DNA from: Dactylorhiza incarnata
Taxonomy: Eukaryota > Streptophyta > Magnoliopsida > Asparagales > Orchidaceae
Assembly: GCA_033032865.1 (NCBI GenBank)
Contig: JAWHQI010000079.1
Location: 7,258,501 to 7,322,500, forward strand
Reading direction: 5' to 3'
Length of the DNA stretch: 64,000 nucleotides
The position numbers and the translations under genes were made by a program. Numbering within the stretch: position 1 is the stretch's first letter; every line of letters begins with the position of its first letter. Below the pieces are notes generated by a model. The model was not told the origin of the DNA. It saw only the letters and a list, made by a program, of their open reading frames with translations, and ran no database searches. Below, in pieces: positions 22,187-34,064 of this stretch.

Positions 22187-24294
22187 ACTATATCTTTAAC
22201 TACTATATACAAGAAGTTGCCTTGGAAAATTCATAAAATATAATGGTTATTTGTGTAATTACACTATATCCCTATAATAAAAAAATTATGGAAATTCATA
22301 AAATCCAAAAGTTTTTTAGTAGACCTCCTACAATGGTAGGTAATCATTAGACCTCCTAGACCTACTTTAAAATGAGTTTTTGTTAAAGTATAAATGTTTT
22401 TGAAAAAAACAATTATAAAATATTAATTAAAATTTTGTGCGGTCATTTTGAGTACTCATATGTTTATGTTTTGGGTCCAAGGGCGGGCGAAGCCCGCCGT
22501 CGCCGGCCGTGTACTGTCACGCTTGGCAGTAGGGGCGGAGCCCTGTGCCTCTCACTCGTTACCTATAAATATAAAATTCATTAACTATATTAATCTTATT
22601 ATGCAGTTGACGTTCAATGATCGAGAGCTCTGGTGAATGTTCGAGGCGCATCATGCTTTTGAGTTTTTTGTTGAAAAAAACCTTATAATTTGTGTAATAG
22701 AATTTTGGGGTGCTTAATAAAAACAAAGTTGATTTGTTTGATTTAAAATTTTGTTCTTTATATATAATTTAAAAAAATAGAATTCACACCGCACAACTGT
22801 TTTGCCAAACAGTTTAAACGACTTCTTCGTTTAAAACAGCAGGACAAACACTGTTCTTCCAAACAGTTTTACAGATTCTGCCACCACTCTGCAAAATAGT
22901 TGATTATTCCACCATTGCTTCCCACCACTGCTTCTTCAGTCACAGCAGCTGAGCCAAACAGAGCCTTCATTGGAGGCGATAAGAAAAAGGTATCTAAAAC
23001 AAGATTAAGAATATATAAAGATTTTGTGTCGACTGTACAATAAAGAAAATGCCCGTCTTCCCGACCTCTGAAAAGGGGAACTGCCTCAGCTAGGGTAGAA
23101 TAGCTTCGTGTTTTGAATCTACCGACCAACTCCTTATAAACTGAGAGACGATATCCGTGAAGTACGGGGCAGGAGAGAGGATCTATTCCAGTAGTCGACT
23201 GTGTATTTGAGCTGTTCGATAAAGAGACGTTTTGAAAAATAAAAGGAAACAGAGAACACCCCCTCCTCCGCCCACCACCTCCTCCTCCGACGTTCATTTC
23301 GTCTGCTCCCATCGCATCCTCCTTGACCCAGTATTTCTCTCCTTCGTCCTCCTCCACTCCGTCCCCGCTCGCTCTCCCACATCCTCCTCGGGTAGAGGAT
23401 GATCGTCGGGAGAAGAGGGGAGGGTTGCATCATACTTCTATATAAAATAATGGTTTGCACAAAGCTAAAATTGATTTGCACTTAACATCACTCTTTTGTA
23501 ATTGAATTTGGTTTGCACATAGCTGAAATTAGTTTACACTAAACAACATTTTTGTTGGTACTTTGCACTCCCAAATATGGGATTTCCGCAGTTTGCACCT
23601 TAATCATTAAAATAGGCACTTTGCACTCCTATTGCAGATTTCTGGCACTTTGCACACTAATTCATTATATAAGGGTTATTTTTGTCCTCCAGCAATAGTA
23701 ATATTTAGCGTTTAGCTTGATATCGGCCCACCTCTTAGTTCATTTTCGAAGCAATTCTCACCCTCATTTCATCATTCTGCGTGATTTTCCTTGACCTGGA
23801 AGCCCCCCGTCCTCCTTCTCCCGTCCCCTACCAATTTGAATATCTCTCGTCTGCTAACATTTCGTAGACCAAGAAGCCCTCGTCTCTGTCTCTTCTGCTT
23901 CCTCTCTTCGGTATTTCCCAAATCTTGAAGCAGTTTTCGGTCTTCTCGTCGATCTTCTGCATTCTGTCTTTCGCCGATCTTAGAGCATTCCCACCATTCA
24001 ATCACTTAGCAGGGTAGCCTTCTTCCATAGTTGATCCGGCAAGGGTATTCTTACTTTAGATTTCAGTCAATCTCTAAGCTGATTTCTAGTTTTTTACTGC
24101 AGATTTCAGTTCATCCAGCAAGCATTTTCTCCATTTAGGATCCAGCAAAAGCTTCTCGCTGCAGATTTCTCACTTCAGAAATCTTTGGTATTCTCTTCTT
24201 TCCCATGTTTTTTTTCAGATCTCAAATTTTCTAGGGTTTATGTGTCTGCTATAATTTTATTTTATTTAGGTGTAATTTGAATTTGATTTAAGAA
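22187..24294. other. Intergenic: Harbinger tail and MULE upstream region
   Basis: No gene is supported. AT-rich sequence lies to about 22780. Between 22786 and 22985 are 'GCCAAACAG' and 'CCAAACAGAGCC' motifs in a context typical of Harbinger or hAT ends, but no matching partner was found. Between 23440 and 23690, 'GCACTTTGCACTCC' repeats resemble terminal-repeat sequence of plant MULEs. A pyrimidine-rich stretch at 23250-23360 opens a minus-strand frame that I do not believe. Confidence 0.4.
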
Positions 24295-26260
24295 ATGGCT
24301 CATCTCGGAGATGTGGAGTGGGAAACTATGTTGGTTGATGAAAATTATTCTGAAGAGGGGGTGATGTTGATAGTAGTAATGACTCGCAATGCACGAACGT
24401 GGAATATGACCATCAAAATTCATCATTTTCTGATGATGATTTGAATGATAGTGAGTTTGAGGTAGATGATTTGGTACTCGATGAAAATATAGAAGAAGAA
24501 ATAGAATAGATTGGTGAAAGAGTTGAATCAAATCAACCATTGAGTACAAAGGAGGGAATACATTTAAGAGATCGCGGTAGTTAATCCAAGACACAAAAAG
24601 GGAAATGTTGTGAGGTTCTAGTTTATCAAGGGGATGCGAATGATTTTGGTTTTGAGTTTAAGGTCAGCTTGTGTTTTAATACTGCTTCTGACTTTATGGA
24701 TGTCATGAGGTTGTACGCTACTAAGCAAGGAAAACCTCTAAAATTTACTAAAAATTGAAATGACAAGATTAAAGTAACGTGTGATTGTGGTTGGGTATGT
24801 ATTTTTCTTTCATGTCGAAGAATGAAAAAAACATTTCAAATTAAGACAATTAAAGGGAAACATACATGTTATAGAGTTGCAAATTTCCTACATTGCAACT
24901 CTAAGTATCTTGCCAAGAAGTATGAGCACAACATTAGGAGCAACCCTGAGTAGCCCGCTAGTTCAATGCAGGAAATAATGCAGAAATACAACAAAACTTC
25001 TCTTAGTATATGGAAGATATATAGAGTAAAACAACATGCTTCTAAATTAATTAGTGACACAAAATTGGAGCAGTATGCAAAGCTTTGGGATTACTTCGAG
25101 GAAATTTATAGGACTAATCTGGACATGACAATCAGGGTGAAATGCAATTTTAAAGGAAAATACAAAGACTTGGAAATGGTGTGTTATTCTTCTAATATAA
25201 GATTTATGCATTGAAAACACACACACTTGGTCAATAATATCCTATAAGCAGAAAAGACTAATAAAAGCTATTGAGAAAATACTACCAAATGCGGAACATA
25301 GATTTTCTTTGCGGCATATGTATAATAACTTCAAACAAAAACATAGAGGCCTACACCAACAAGATATATTATGGAAGTCTGCATCCGATGCTAGGGTTGT
25401 AGATTTCCGATACTAGGGTTGTAGATTTCAATAATGAAATGGAGAAGTTGAAAGCGTGTGATATAAAAGCTTACGAATGAGTTAAAGAAAGGCATAAAAG
25501 ACATTGGGCGAAGTCTCACCTTTGTACTTGACCTAAATGTGATATGTTGTAAAATAATTTTTGCGAAGCTTTTAATAAAGTTATTCTAAAGGCTTGAGAT
25601 AAGCCTATAATAACAATGTTGGAGACTATAAGAGTGTTACTTATAAAGAACCTTCATACACAAAGATACAAGGTATTCAAGTTTAATGGCGAGATATGTC
25701 ATTCCATACAACAAACTTTGGAGAATAACAACAAAAAATGATCATAACTACATTTTAGTATGAAATGGTCATCACAACTTTGAAGTTGAAGGGTGGAGAG
25801 AAGATAAGTGGACGGTTGATTTGGGCTTAGAAGTTACAATTGTAGGCGGTGGGATCTAACAGGTATTCTGTGTGTGCATGCGACATCATGCATATTCTCT
25901 TGGAGCGAAAACATTGAAAACTTTGTTGAACATTGGTATAAAAAAGATATGTTTATGAAGGCATACAAACACATGTTATATCCCATAAAATCACATAAAG
26001 AGTGTCCATTGGCGAATTTGAATCCAATAGTGCCCTGGTGTAATGTAAACAAGAAGCCTAGAAGGACGTCACATTATGCTAGAAGAAATGAGGAGGACGA
26101 ATTGGAGGGACAAAAATATGGAGTAAAAGACATGGGATGAAGTACACATGCTCCAACTGTGGGATGCGAGGACATACCAAGAAAAGTTGTGTTGAAGCCT
26201 CCAACAACAACGATACATCTACTACAAAAAAATCTACCTGTAAGCATTAAGACAACTTAT
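24295..26260 (+). pseudogene. MULE (MuDR-type) transposase, heavily decayed
   Basis: ATG at 24295 (MAHLGDVEW), an acidic N-terminus, then CDCGWVCIFLSCRR…IKTIKGKHTC…SKYLAKKYEHNIRSNP (about 24770-24960), the MuDR DNA-binding domain order. MULE-domain pieces follow, such as AYEWVKERHKRHWAKS and KCDML-NNFCEAFNKVIL (25470-25590). A SWIM-like tail (25860-26050) comes next. The last piece is a CCHC knuckle, CSNCGMRGHTKKSC, at about 26155-26200. Many stops and frameshifts throughout; the open part at 24966-25214 is the longest clean stretch. This family catalyses cut-and-paste transposition; this copy is dead. Confidence 0.8.
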
Positions 26261-26800
26261 ATTTCTATTATCTTTTTTTATGCAACTGTTTTTAATCACT
26301 TCTTTTTTCTATACAAGTAAGTAAGAATATGTGATCGTGAACTTTAGGCTTGTGGAGTTGATCATGATATTTATGTTGCGGAGGATTGTGATCTTTATGT
26401 TGAAACTCATGTATCTTTGTTGTTTAATTTGTACTCATTTAACATTTGCTTTGGATTTTCAGATTATGAATGTATTTTAATTCGAACTTCCAAATTATGT
26501 ATCTTTATAGTATTTTTATTTGGAACTCATGTATCTACAAAATGATCTTCACAATCATGGGAATGCAAAATTTGCTCTTCCGTGTGAACATCATAATTCT
26601 ATAAAATCAGATTGTTGAAAGTGGTTGTATGTTGGAAATTGGAGCTAATGTTGAAAATCATGTTGAATGGATAGGAAATGAATGTTGATTTGAATGAGAA
26701 AATTTGTTTGATACATCATTAAAAGTAGAGGAAGAACGTCTTGAAAACACTAAATATTATCATTGTTTACCCATAAATCAGCAATCCCTTTTGAGCTGAC
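26261..26800. other. AT-rich sequence downstream of MULE
   Basis: I see no ORF or terminal repeat that can be supported. The start of the following gypsy LTR lies somewhere near the end of this stretch. Confidence 0.4.
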
Positions 26801-27789
26801 TATTACAGGTGATCGGCAGTCTCAGCCTGCCCGGCGATCTCAACGGCTCATCCTACTCGGTGGTCTCAGCCTGCCCGGCGGTCTCAGCCTGCCCGGCGGT
26901 CTCAGCCTGCCCGGCGGTCTCAGCCTGCCCGGCGGTCTTAGCCTACCCGGTGATCTCAGCCTGCTCGGCGCTCTTGGCCTGCCCGACGCACTCGGCCTGC
27001 CTGACGGTCTCGGCCTGCCCGGCGGTCTCGGCCTGCCCGGCGGTCTCGGCCTGCCCGGCGGTCTCGGCCTGCCCGGCGGTCTCGGCCTGCCCGGCGGTCT
27101 CGGCCTGCCCGGCGGTCTCGGCCTGCCCTGCGGTCTCGGCCTGCCCGACGGTCTCGGCCTGCCCGGTGCTCTCGGCTTGCCTGAAGATCTCGGCCTACCC
27201 GGCGGTCTCAGCCTGTCCGGCGATCCCAGTGGTCTCGGAAATCTCAACAGGCGATCTCAGCAAATCTGGGCAGCCCGTTATTCTTAAACCTACCAGTTTG
27301 GGTACGATCTTGCCCCTATAAATAAAGGGGAAGGGGTACTCAGAAGTGAACTTTGAGGTGAGTTTCCAGCCAACAGCTTATGACCTGAGCGGTCTCAAGT
27401 TTTCAGACCGCGGCGATCAGACGATCTCGCCTCTGCCAAACGGTCTCACCTCTGTCGAGTGGTGTCTTCTAGGCGGTCTCCTTCAGCTCTCAGCGCTCTC
27501 AGTAACCTCAACAACCTCCTTCTTGACCGCCAGCTCTTGTCTTCAAGCTCTGTATTGTTGTCATTTCCATGTATCAGAATATAACTTCAGCTGTAACATA
27601 GTTTTTAAATCAATAGAATTTCCCGCCACAAGAGAGACATTCGCCGCGGTGGGTAGATCTGGTCTCGCTGCTTGCTCGCAACCATCTCTTTTCTTCCTCT
27701 CTCACTCATTCATTCGTGGCTCAAAGTAACCGGCTACTCAACAATCACCTCTCTCATCTTTCGGCTTGAGCAAGTGTGGAATTGGTACA
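26800..27789 (+). repeat. Probable 5' LTR of a Tat/Ogre-like gypsy element
   Basis: Contains an 18-bp minisatellite, TATAAATAA at 27317-27325 and a probable end at GGTACA (27789), followed by TTTTTGGTGCCAAC, a degraded primer-site-like sequence, and then gag. The 5' boundary is not determined. No second LTR was found in the window. Confidence 0.45.
26822..27245. repeat. 18-bp minisatellite
   Basis: About 20 copies of CCTGCCCGGCGGTCTCGG with single-base variants (CTCAG near the left, CTCGG in the centre). Because 18 is divisible by three, all frames stay open and give long GLGLPG-type ORFs that are artefacts. Confidence 0.95.
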
Positions 27790-28095
27790 TTTTTGGTGCC
27801 AACATAACTAACATGCGACCTTCAGATATTGAGTGGTTGATGAACGCAGTTGTGATAAAGATACGAGATTTAGGCTAAAATGCTGCCAAACTTAAAACAA
27901 CCATAACTTTCGATCCGCTTATTCATTTTCAACCCACAATAGCTTTTCAGGACCGGCTCAGATCCCTCCATCCAATGAAGAATAGGTCCACCTATTCGAG
28001 TTCATTTAGCGCCCTCAGATTGCTCAAATTCAACTTCATTTAGAAGTTATCACAGTTTTTCTCTTTCGACAATTTTTTTGTGCGGACGATTAGCC

Positions 28096-29365
28096 ATGGT
28101 TGACCGCGAGCTCGCTCAATGTCCAATTCAAGCTACTTTTTAGGAGGCTTCTCCTCCTAAAAGATTTGCGCATCCGGTTGCACCTATATCGTCTCAAGCT
28201 GAGGAGTTCACAACTATTTTCCATGACAACTTCAGATCAGCTGCCCAGGAAGATCCAACATAGGTGTTGAATTTTCAGGAGGACTGTGCTTATTTTCCGG
28301 CCCCTGCTGATGCTACTTATCCTTCAGCTCCTCCCGTTATTATTGAAGTAGAGGAGCCTTGTCCCTTTACAGATAGAGTTCATTGGGAACCTGATCCTAA
28401 TGGGTTTAGAGAACCCCACCTGCCAACCTTCTCAGGGGGAGAAAATCCGGCCTCCCACCTTCAAGCCTTTGAGTGAGCTGTTGCATTAAGTGCGATATCG
28501 GATGACATCAAGTGCAAGCTTCTTGTCATGACCTTTGGCGGTCAAGCTAGAGAATGGTTCTATAAGTTGCCACCTCAATCAAATACTTGCTTTATGGATC
28601 TTCGAAGAGAACTTCTCTTAAGGTTCGCTACCTCAAAGAAGCAAAAAAGAGGTCCAACAACTCTCTTTCAGATCAAACAAAGAGATAGTGAATCTCTTGC
28701 TCATTTCGTTGATCGATTCCAAAAGGAAGTTCTCGATATCGTTCATGTTGATCAGGACATGAATCAATTGGCCTTAACATGCGGCCTCCAACAAGGATTG
28801 TTTAGCTTTGAAGTAAATTGTGATCCACCTAAGTCTTATAAAGACCTTATTGGTAGAGCTAACAACTTCATCGAAGGGGAAAAATGCAAACCCAGATTTC
28901 ATCTCCTCTCTCTTTCAAATGGTACATCAGCAGAAAGAGAAGTCTCTTCATAGCTTCCCACTTATTGGTCATGGCAACGGTTTGTTAGAACAAAATCAAG
29001 AATCCAACCACCTGGAGTCGCAGCACGAAAAATATTGTGGTCACAAACATTCATCTGCTCCTCAAAATCTTCAGCAATCGAAACAACCAGAGTCATATGT
29101 TCCTCCTCGCACATACAGGCAAAGGGGATCTAAAAAAGAATATACAAATTTAATTATCTCTATGGAAGAAGTTCTTCAAATTATTCAGCAGGAGCCAGGT
29201 TTTATGAGACCTCCCCTTCTACGACCTGATCATAGAAGTTTTCATAAGAGCTTATTTTGTCAATATCACCTGAGTGTTGGTCACAATACAGAAGAGTGTC
29301 GACCTCTTTGCAAGCTGGTTGAGAAATTGCTAATGGAAGATAAGCTGCGAGAATACATTGCTTGA
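28096..29365 (+). pseudogene. Tat/Ogre-type gypsy gag, broken
   Basis: ATG at 28096 with in-frame stops near 28141, 28261 and 28474. The core reads PFTDRVHWEP…LPTFSGGENPASHLQAFE, then TFGGQAREWFYKLPP…DLRRELLLRFATSKKQKR…LFQIKQRDSESLAHFVDRFQKEV. That is the Retrotrans_gag capsid domain. After a frameshift near 28930, the tail gives EVLQIIQQEPGFMRPP and LFCQYHLSVGHNTEECRPL…LREYIA, the Tat-lineage knuckle region. No pol follows within the window; tandem arrays start 170 bp downstream. Confidence 0.85.
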
Positions 29366-29535
29366 AAGTCTAGCTATGAGTCATCTCAAGTGATGGTAAG
29401 TGCTCATTCGATGCTAAAGCTACTCCCAAGATTTTTTGGTGGTTAGAATTATCTCCCTAAAAGTTCTTTCAAATATACTTGTATTGCTTGTGCCTTAAAT
29501 TGTTTGCATAGATGAAAATTATATGAAGATGATTT
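29366..29535. other. Gag-to-array spacer
   Basis: Short AT-rich stretch with no ORF or motif that can be supported. Confidence 0.4.
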
Positions 29536-30033
29536 GGCAATAAACCCACTTTTCAGCGATCGCCTTAGTTTTTCTCTCTGGCAATAAACCTACTTTTTAG
29601 TGGTCGCCTTAATCTCTTCTCTGGCAATAAACCCACTTTTCAGTGGTCGCCTTAGCTTCTCTTCTCTGGCAATAAACCCACTTTTCAGTGGTCTCCTTAG
29701 CTTCTCTTCTATGACAATAAACCCACTTTTCAGTGGTCGCCTTAGCTACTCTTCTCTTGCAATAAACCCACTTTTCAATGGCCGCCTTAGCTTCTCTTCT
29801 CTGGCAATAAACCCACTTTTCAATGGTCGCCTTAGCTTCTCTTCTCTGGCAATAAACCCACTTTTCAGTGGTCGCCTTAGCTTCTCTTCTCTGGCAATAA
29901 ACCCACTTTTCAATGGTCACCTTAGCTTCTTTTCTCCGGCAAAAAACCCACTTTTCAGTGGTAGCCTTATCTTCTCTTCCCTAGAAATAAACCCACTTTT
30001 TAGTGGCCACATTATCTCCTCTCTCTGGCAATA
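29536..30033. repeat. 45-bp tandem array
   Basis: About 11 copies of a 45-bp unit (CAATAAACCC at 29626 and 29671, then regular). The unit contains ACTTTTCAGTGGTCGCC. The period is exactly 15 codons, so both strands carry spurious repetitive ORFs (INPLFSGRLSFSS). The array lies in the 3' untranslated position of a Tat-lineage element, where tandem repeats are known to arise. Confidence 0.95.
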
Positions 30034-30174
30034 AACCCACCTTGTCATTGTACAACCCTGTATTCGCCGAGTGAACCCCTGGGACCCAAGATGTCTCTAG
30101 GCCCAGTATTTTTTAGCACCGCCCTAGGAATGGAGAGGAGCGGGAGAGTTTCTGGGCGGACCCAGCAGGGGAGG

Positions 30175-30600
30175 GGGGAGCGGTGGAGGCGGCCTGCCCC
30201 CTGCTCGCCCAACCCTAGTAAGGGGGCGAGCGAGTGAGGCGGCCTGCCCCCTACTCGCCCAGCCCTAGTAAGGGGGCGAGTGGAGAGGCGACCTGTCCCC
30301 ACTCGCCCAGCTCCGAAGGGCGAGTGGCGGGGCGGCCTGCCCCCACTCACCCAGCTCCAAGGGGGGCGAGTGGCGGGGCGGCCTGCCCCCACTCGCCCAG
30401 CTCCAAGGGGGCGTATGGCTGGGCTGCCTGCCCCCACTCGCCCAGCTCCAAGGGGGCGTGTGGCGGGGCGGCCTGCCCCCACTCGTCCAGCTCCAAGGGG
30501 GCGAGCGGGGGGGGGGGGGGGGGGGGGGGGGGCTGTCCCCACTCGCCCAGTTCCAGGGGGGGGGGGGGGGCGTCGTGGGCTGTAGGGAAAAATTTACTGG
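30175..30600. repeat. 46-bp G/C-rich minisatellite with G26 and G15 tracts
   Basis: About eight copies of a 46-50 bp unit containing GGCGGCCTGCCCCCACTCG and CCCAGCTCCAAGGGGGCG. It ends in G26 (30507-30532) and G15 (30556-30570). All long ORFs here follow from the repeat. Confidence 0.9.
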
Positions 30601-30606
30601 GATGCC

Positions 30607-32091
30607 TGATGCACGAATCCTACACACCACTATAGGCGGTAGTAAGACTGCGGCACGAAACGACAGTGTACCTATCGTTCAAGTAATATAAAATGGGAAT
30701 GAATCCCCAAGTATCGATCTCGGAAGGAACACAGTAAGGTGGAGTTAACTATTGAGGAGGACTTGAGATTGAAGTCCTTAGGTCGATGTTCACGAAGGTG
30801 GGTGGATTGGTTTTGCAAAATAAAATAAAAGCTATCAACTACTCCTATGCAATGCCACTATGCAATGCTTCGCTTGGCGGGATGGAAACTACATGGGCCG
30901 CAATGCACTGAATCGCTAGGCGGATGGACGAGTAGGCAAGCGGATGAGGTGGAGAGAATGGCGGAATGAGGGTCGCAAGCACCTCTTCGCAAAGCACGCC
31001 ACTAGCAATTGCTAGTGCGGCACTGAACACAAACAAGCCACACCACAAGGCACACCTCAAAATGATAAGCAAGAATACCCAAATCACATAGACATAATTA
31101 AGTATAAATGCTAATAGTCAAACCACACTTCATCAAACATATAAGAAATCCAACTAAGCTATCACTACAAGGGGAGGTGAGTGTGCGAAATCGACCGACT
31201 CCGAAGTCTTGTTGAGGGTTCACGGAAGGAATCGTCGGGTTGTCAATCCGCGTCCAAGCTCGGTCCTCAACTGCGTCAGGGGTAGAGAGAGCTGTAACTA
31301 CTCTCCAATGGACCCGTCTTCTTCGTGTCACAAACCGGTGGAATGATCACACAAGCTGCTCCGATCTTGAAGAAGAAGGCTAGGTTGATTCCCTTCTTGA
31401 AGCTCTTGGATGAAGGAGATGGCCGAGAGGAAGCTCCGGCAAAGATTTGGCGTTGAAAGCTTGCCCGGAGCTCCTCCCAGATGGTGGGCGGCGATGGAGG
31501 GGCGAAATGGGAGCTCTGGAGCAGGAAACGACGCAGCTGGGCGGAGTCGGGAGATGGATCCCGACCTAAAATCGCGCTTGCCTATTTATAGGCGGAGCAG
31601 AAATAAACAACGCGCACGATCAGGCGCACGACCAATGGTCGTGCGCGAAGGAATGCCTCTGATCGTGCGCGAAGAACCTGTAGCTCAATCCAGATCTGCA
31701 CAAAAGCGCACGGTCAGCGGCGCACGACCAGTGGTCGTGCGCGAAGAAGGCCAATGATCGTGCGCCGTCGCTCAGTCTGGGAGGGGAATTAACGCACGAC
31801 CACTGGTCGTGCGCCTGATCGTGCGCTAAGGAATGCGCACGATCAGTGGCCTTTTTGACTGAAAATTCCCCAGAACCAATCCCGAGTGTCGCACAACCCT
31901 TGGACCTGCATGAAAATATACCAGACCTCAGAATTACATGAAATCACACCAAGATGGGGCATAAATGTGTACTAAGCAATGAAATGGGCAACGTGATCAA
32001 ATATGAATGAAAACATGCCTAAAATGTAGTGCAAAGACTAGATAATCGGCCCAGATGAGTCCATAAATGTGTATATAATTGGGACTCATCA
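30607..32091 (-). repeat. T4 3' LTR, complete
   Basis: 1485 bp; on the minus strand it starts TGATGAGTCCC and ends GTGCATCA. It contains GCACGACC/GGTCGTGC palindromes (31610-31850), a minus-strand TATAAATA near 31585 and the AATTGCTAGT palindrome near 31007. Confidence 0.9.
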
Positions 32092-32450
32092 CCCCCCCAG
32101 ACTTACCTGTTTGCGCGTCCCGAGCAAACAAATCTGGCTGAATATGAAAATGGTAGTTAGCGTAGAGAATTGCAAAGAAAGAGTAAGATGTGAAGTATCA
32201 TACCCCTGCAAATAGAAATTCTGTAAAAGAAGATTCTAACTATACTAATTAATTTACAAAAGTATACATGCGTAAATAGAGATTTATTTATACTCAGATG
32301 GTGAATCATGAAGAATTTGTGCAGTCGTGCCCGATGTGAAAGTAAACAAGCCACTCAGGAGGGTGTTGCTAAAGACCGGAATTCAGGGATAACTCCGCTG
32401 AAATCCATCAACGACGAGAACCATAAGCATGCTCCGGACATACTCTCCAC
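32092..32450 (-). other. T4 3' interior segment, duplicated copy
   Basis: The polypurine tract (minus, 32105-32092) and about 350 bp of 3' interior. It is nearly the same as 34065-34430. It ends within 'ACTCTCCACG', where an opposite-strand fragment begins. Confidence 0.85.
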
Positions 32451-33454
32451 GCCAATCTCGAGCCGGAGTATCCTCTCGGCCTCCTCCATCATTCAGAAGC
32501 TTCCAAGCTCCATTTCAACGGATTGCGCACTATATCCTTGGAGTTCTCCGACAAGATCATGGCTGAATGCTATTGACGAAGAAGACGGGTCAATTGGGAG
32601 GTAGTGACAACCCTCTTCTACCCCGGACGGCAGTTGAAGACCGAGCCCGGACGAGGATTGACAACCCTAGATTCCGGCCGTGAATCTCCAACGAGTCTTC
32701 GTGCTTCGGTTGTAATCTTACCTCCTCCTTGTTATTGTTGCTGATTCTATTTGATATGTGTGGTTGTATGTTTCTTTACGAATGATGTCCATAAACCCTA
32801 AATATTATTAGTGTATTTTTCCATAGTTTTGTGGTTATCTTTGTGGTTTATGTGATTTGAGGAGCGCCCCATTCCATCCTCCATCCCGCCGTCACGTTCG
32901 TGTGTCGCACTAGCAATTGCTAGTGGCGTGCTTGTCGACGAGGTGCTGGCGACCCTCATCCGTATGCCTACTCTTCCATCCGCCTAGCGAAGCATGGCAT
33001 AGCGGCCCGTGTAATCCATCCGCCTAACGAAGCAGTGCGCTCAAGGCCTGCACAGTTCGATTCCGCCATTCTCTCCACTCCATCCGCGAGCCTACTCGTC
33101 CATCCACCTAGCGATTCAGTGCATTGCGGCCCATGTAGTTTCCATCCTGCCTGGCGAAGCAGTGCGCTCAAGGCCTGCATAGGAGTAGTCATAGCTATTT
33201 TTATTTTGTTTTCCGCAATCCAAACCAAGCCTCCCGCAATCCATCCGACCTTAAGGACTTCAATCTCAAGTCCTCCTCAATAGTCAACTCCACCTTACTG
33301 TGTTCCTTCCGAGATCGATACTCGGGGATTTACTCCTCGTTTTATATTACTTGAACGACCGGTACACTGCCATTTCGTGCCGCAGTCGAGCTACCGCCTA
33401 TAGCGGTGTGCGAGATTTGCGCCATCAAGTTTTTGGCGCCGTTGCCGGGGAGTT
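32451..33454 (+). repeat. Antisense R-U5-PBS fragment of a T5-like element
   Basis: In plus orientation this matches the downstream part of the T5 LTR (about 50858-51800), from 'AGCCGGAG-ATCCTC' to GCGCCATCA (33427). A tRNA-Asp PBS, TGGCGCCGTTGCCGGGGA, follows at 33434-33451. U3 and all internal sequence are absent. The block has no TSD of its own and sits between two copies of a T4 segment. It looks like a reverse-transcribed leader captured in inverse orientation. Confidence 0.8.
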
Positions 33455-34064
33455 GATGGTGGGCGGCGATGGAGGGGCGAAATGGGAGCTCTGGAGCAGG
33501 AAACGACGCAGCTGGGCGGAGTCGGGAGATGGATCCCGACCTAAAATCGCGCTTGCCTATTTATAGGCGGAGCAGAAATAAACAACGCGCACGATCAGGC
33601 GCATGACCAATGGTCGTGCGCGAAGGAATGCCTCTGATCGTGCGCGATGAACCTGTAGCTCAATACAGATCTGCACAAAAGCGCACGGTCAGCGGCGCAC
33701 GACCAGTGGTCGTGCGCGAAGAAGGCCAATGATGTGCGCCGTCGCTCAGTCTGGGAGGGGAATTAACGCACGACCATTGGTCGTGCGCCTGATCGTGCGC
33801 TAAGGAATGCGCACGATCATTGGCCTTTTTGACTTAAAATTCCCCAGAACCAATCCCGAGTGTCGCACAACCCTTGGACCTGCATGAAAATATACCAGAC
33901 CTCAGAATTACATGAAATCACACCAAGATGGGGCATAAATGTGCACTAAGCAATGAAATGGGCAACGCGATCAAATATGAATGAAAACATGCCTAAAATG
34001 TAGTGCAAAGACTAGATAATCGGCCCAGATGAGTCTATAAATGTGTATATAATTGGGACTCATC
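33455..34064 (-). repeat. Partial duplicate of T4 3' LTR
   Basis: Matches 31481-32091 nearly base for base (one 1-bp deletion near 33733), so only the U3 half of the LTR is present. It continues into T4 interior at 34065. Confidence 0.9.

Noticed and set aside
22869..23481. 162-aa and 115-aa minus-strand ORFs with Gly/Arg runs
   Set aside because: Simple GGA-rich sequence with no recognisable domain, homologue or promoter context.
26763..27321. Long collagen-like ORFs (GLGLPG repeats) on both strands
   Set aside because: They follow automatically from the 18-bp minisatellite, which keeps all frames open.
29600..30034. 144-aa repetitive ORF (INPLFSGRLSFSS)
   Set aside because: A product of the 45-bp tandem array; the antisense strand is also open.
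30045..30691. Pro/Gly-rich ORFs on both strands
   Set aside because: Generated by the G/C-rich minisatellite and G tracts.
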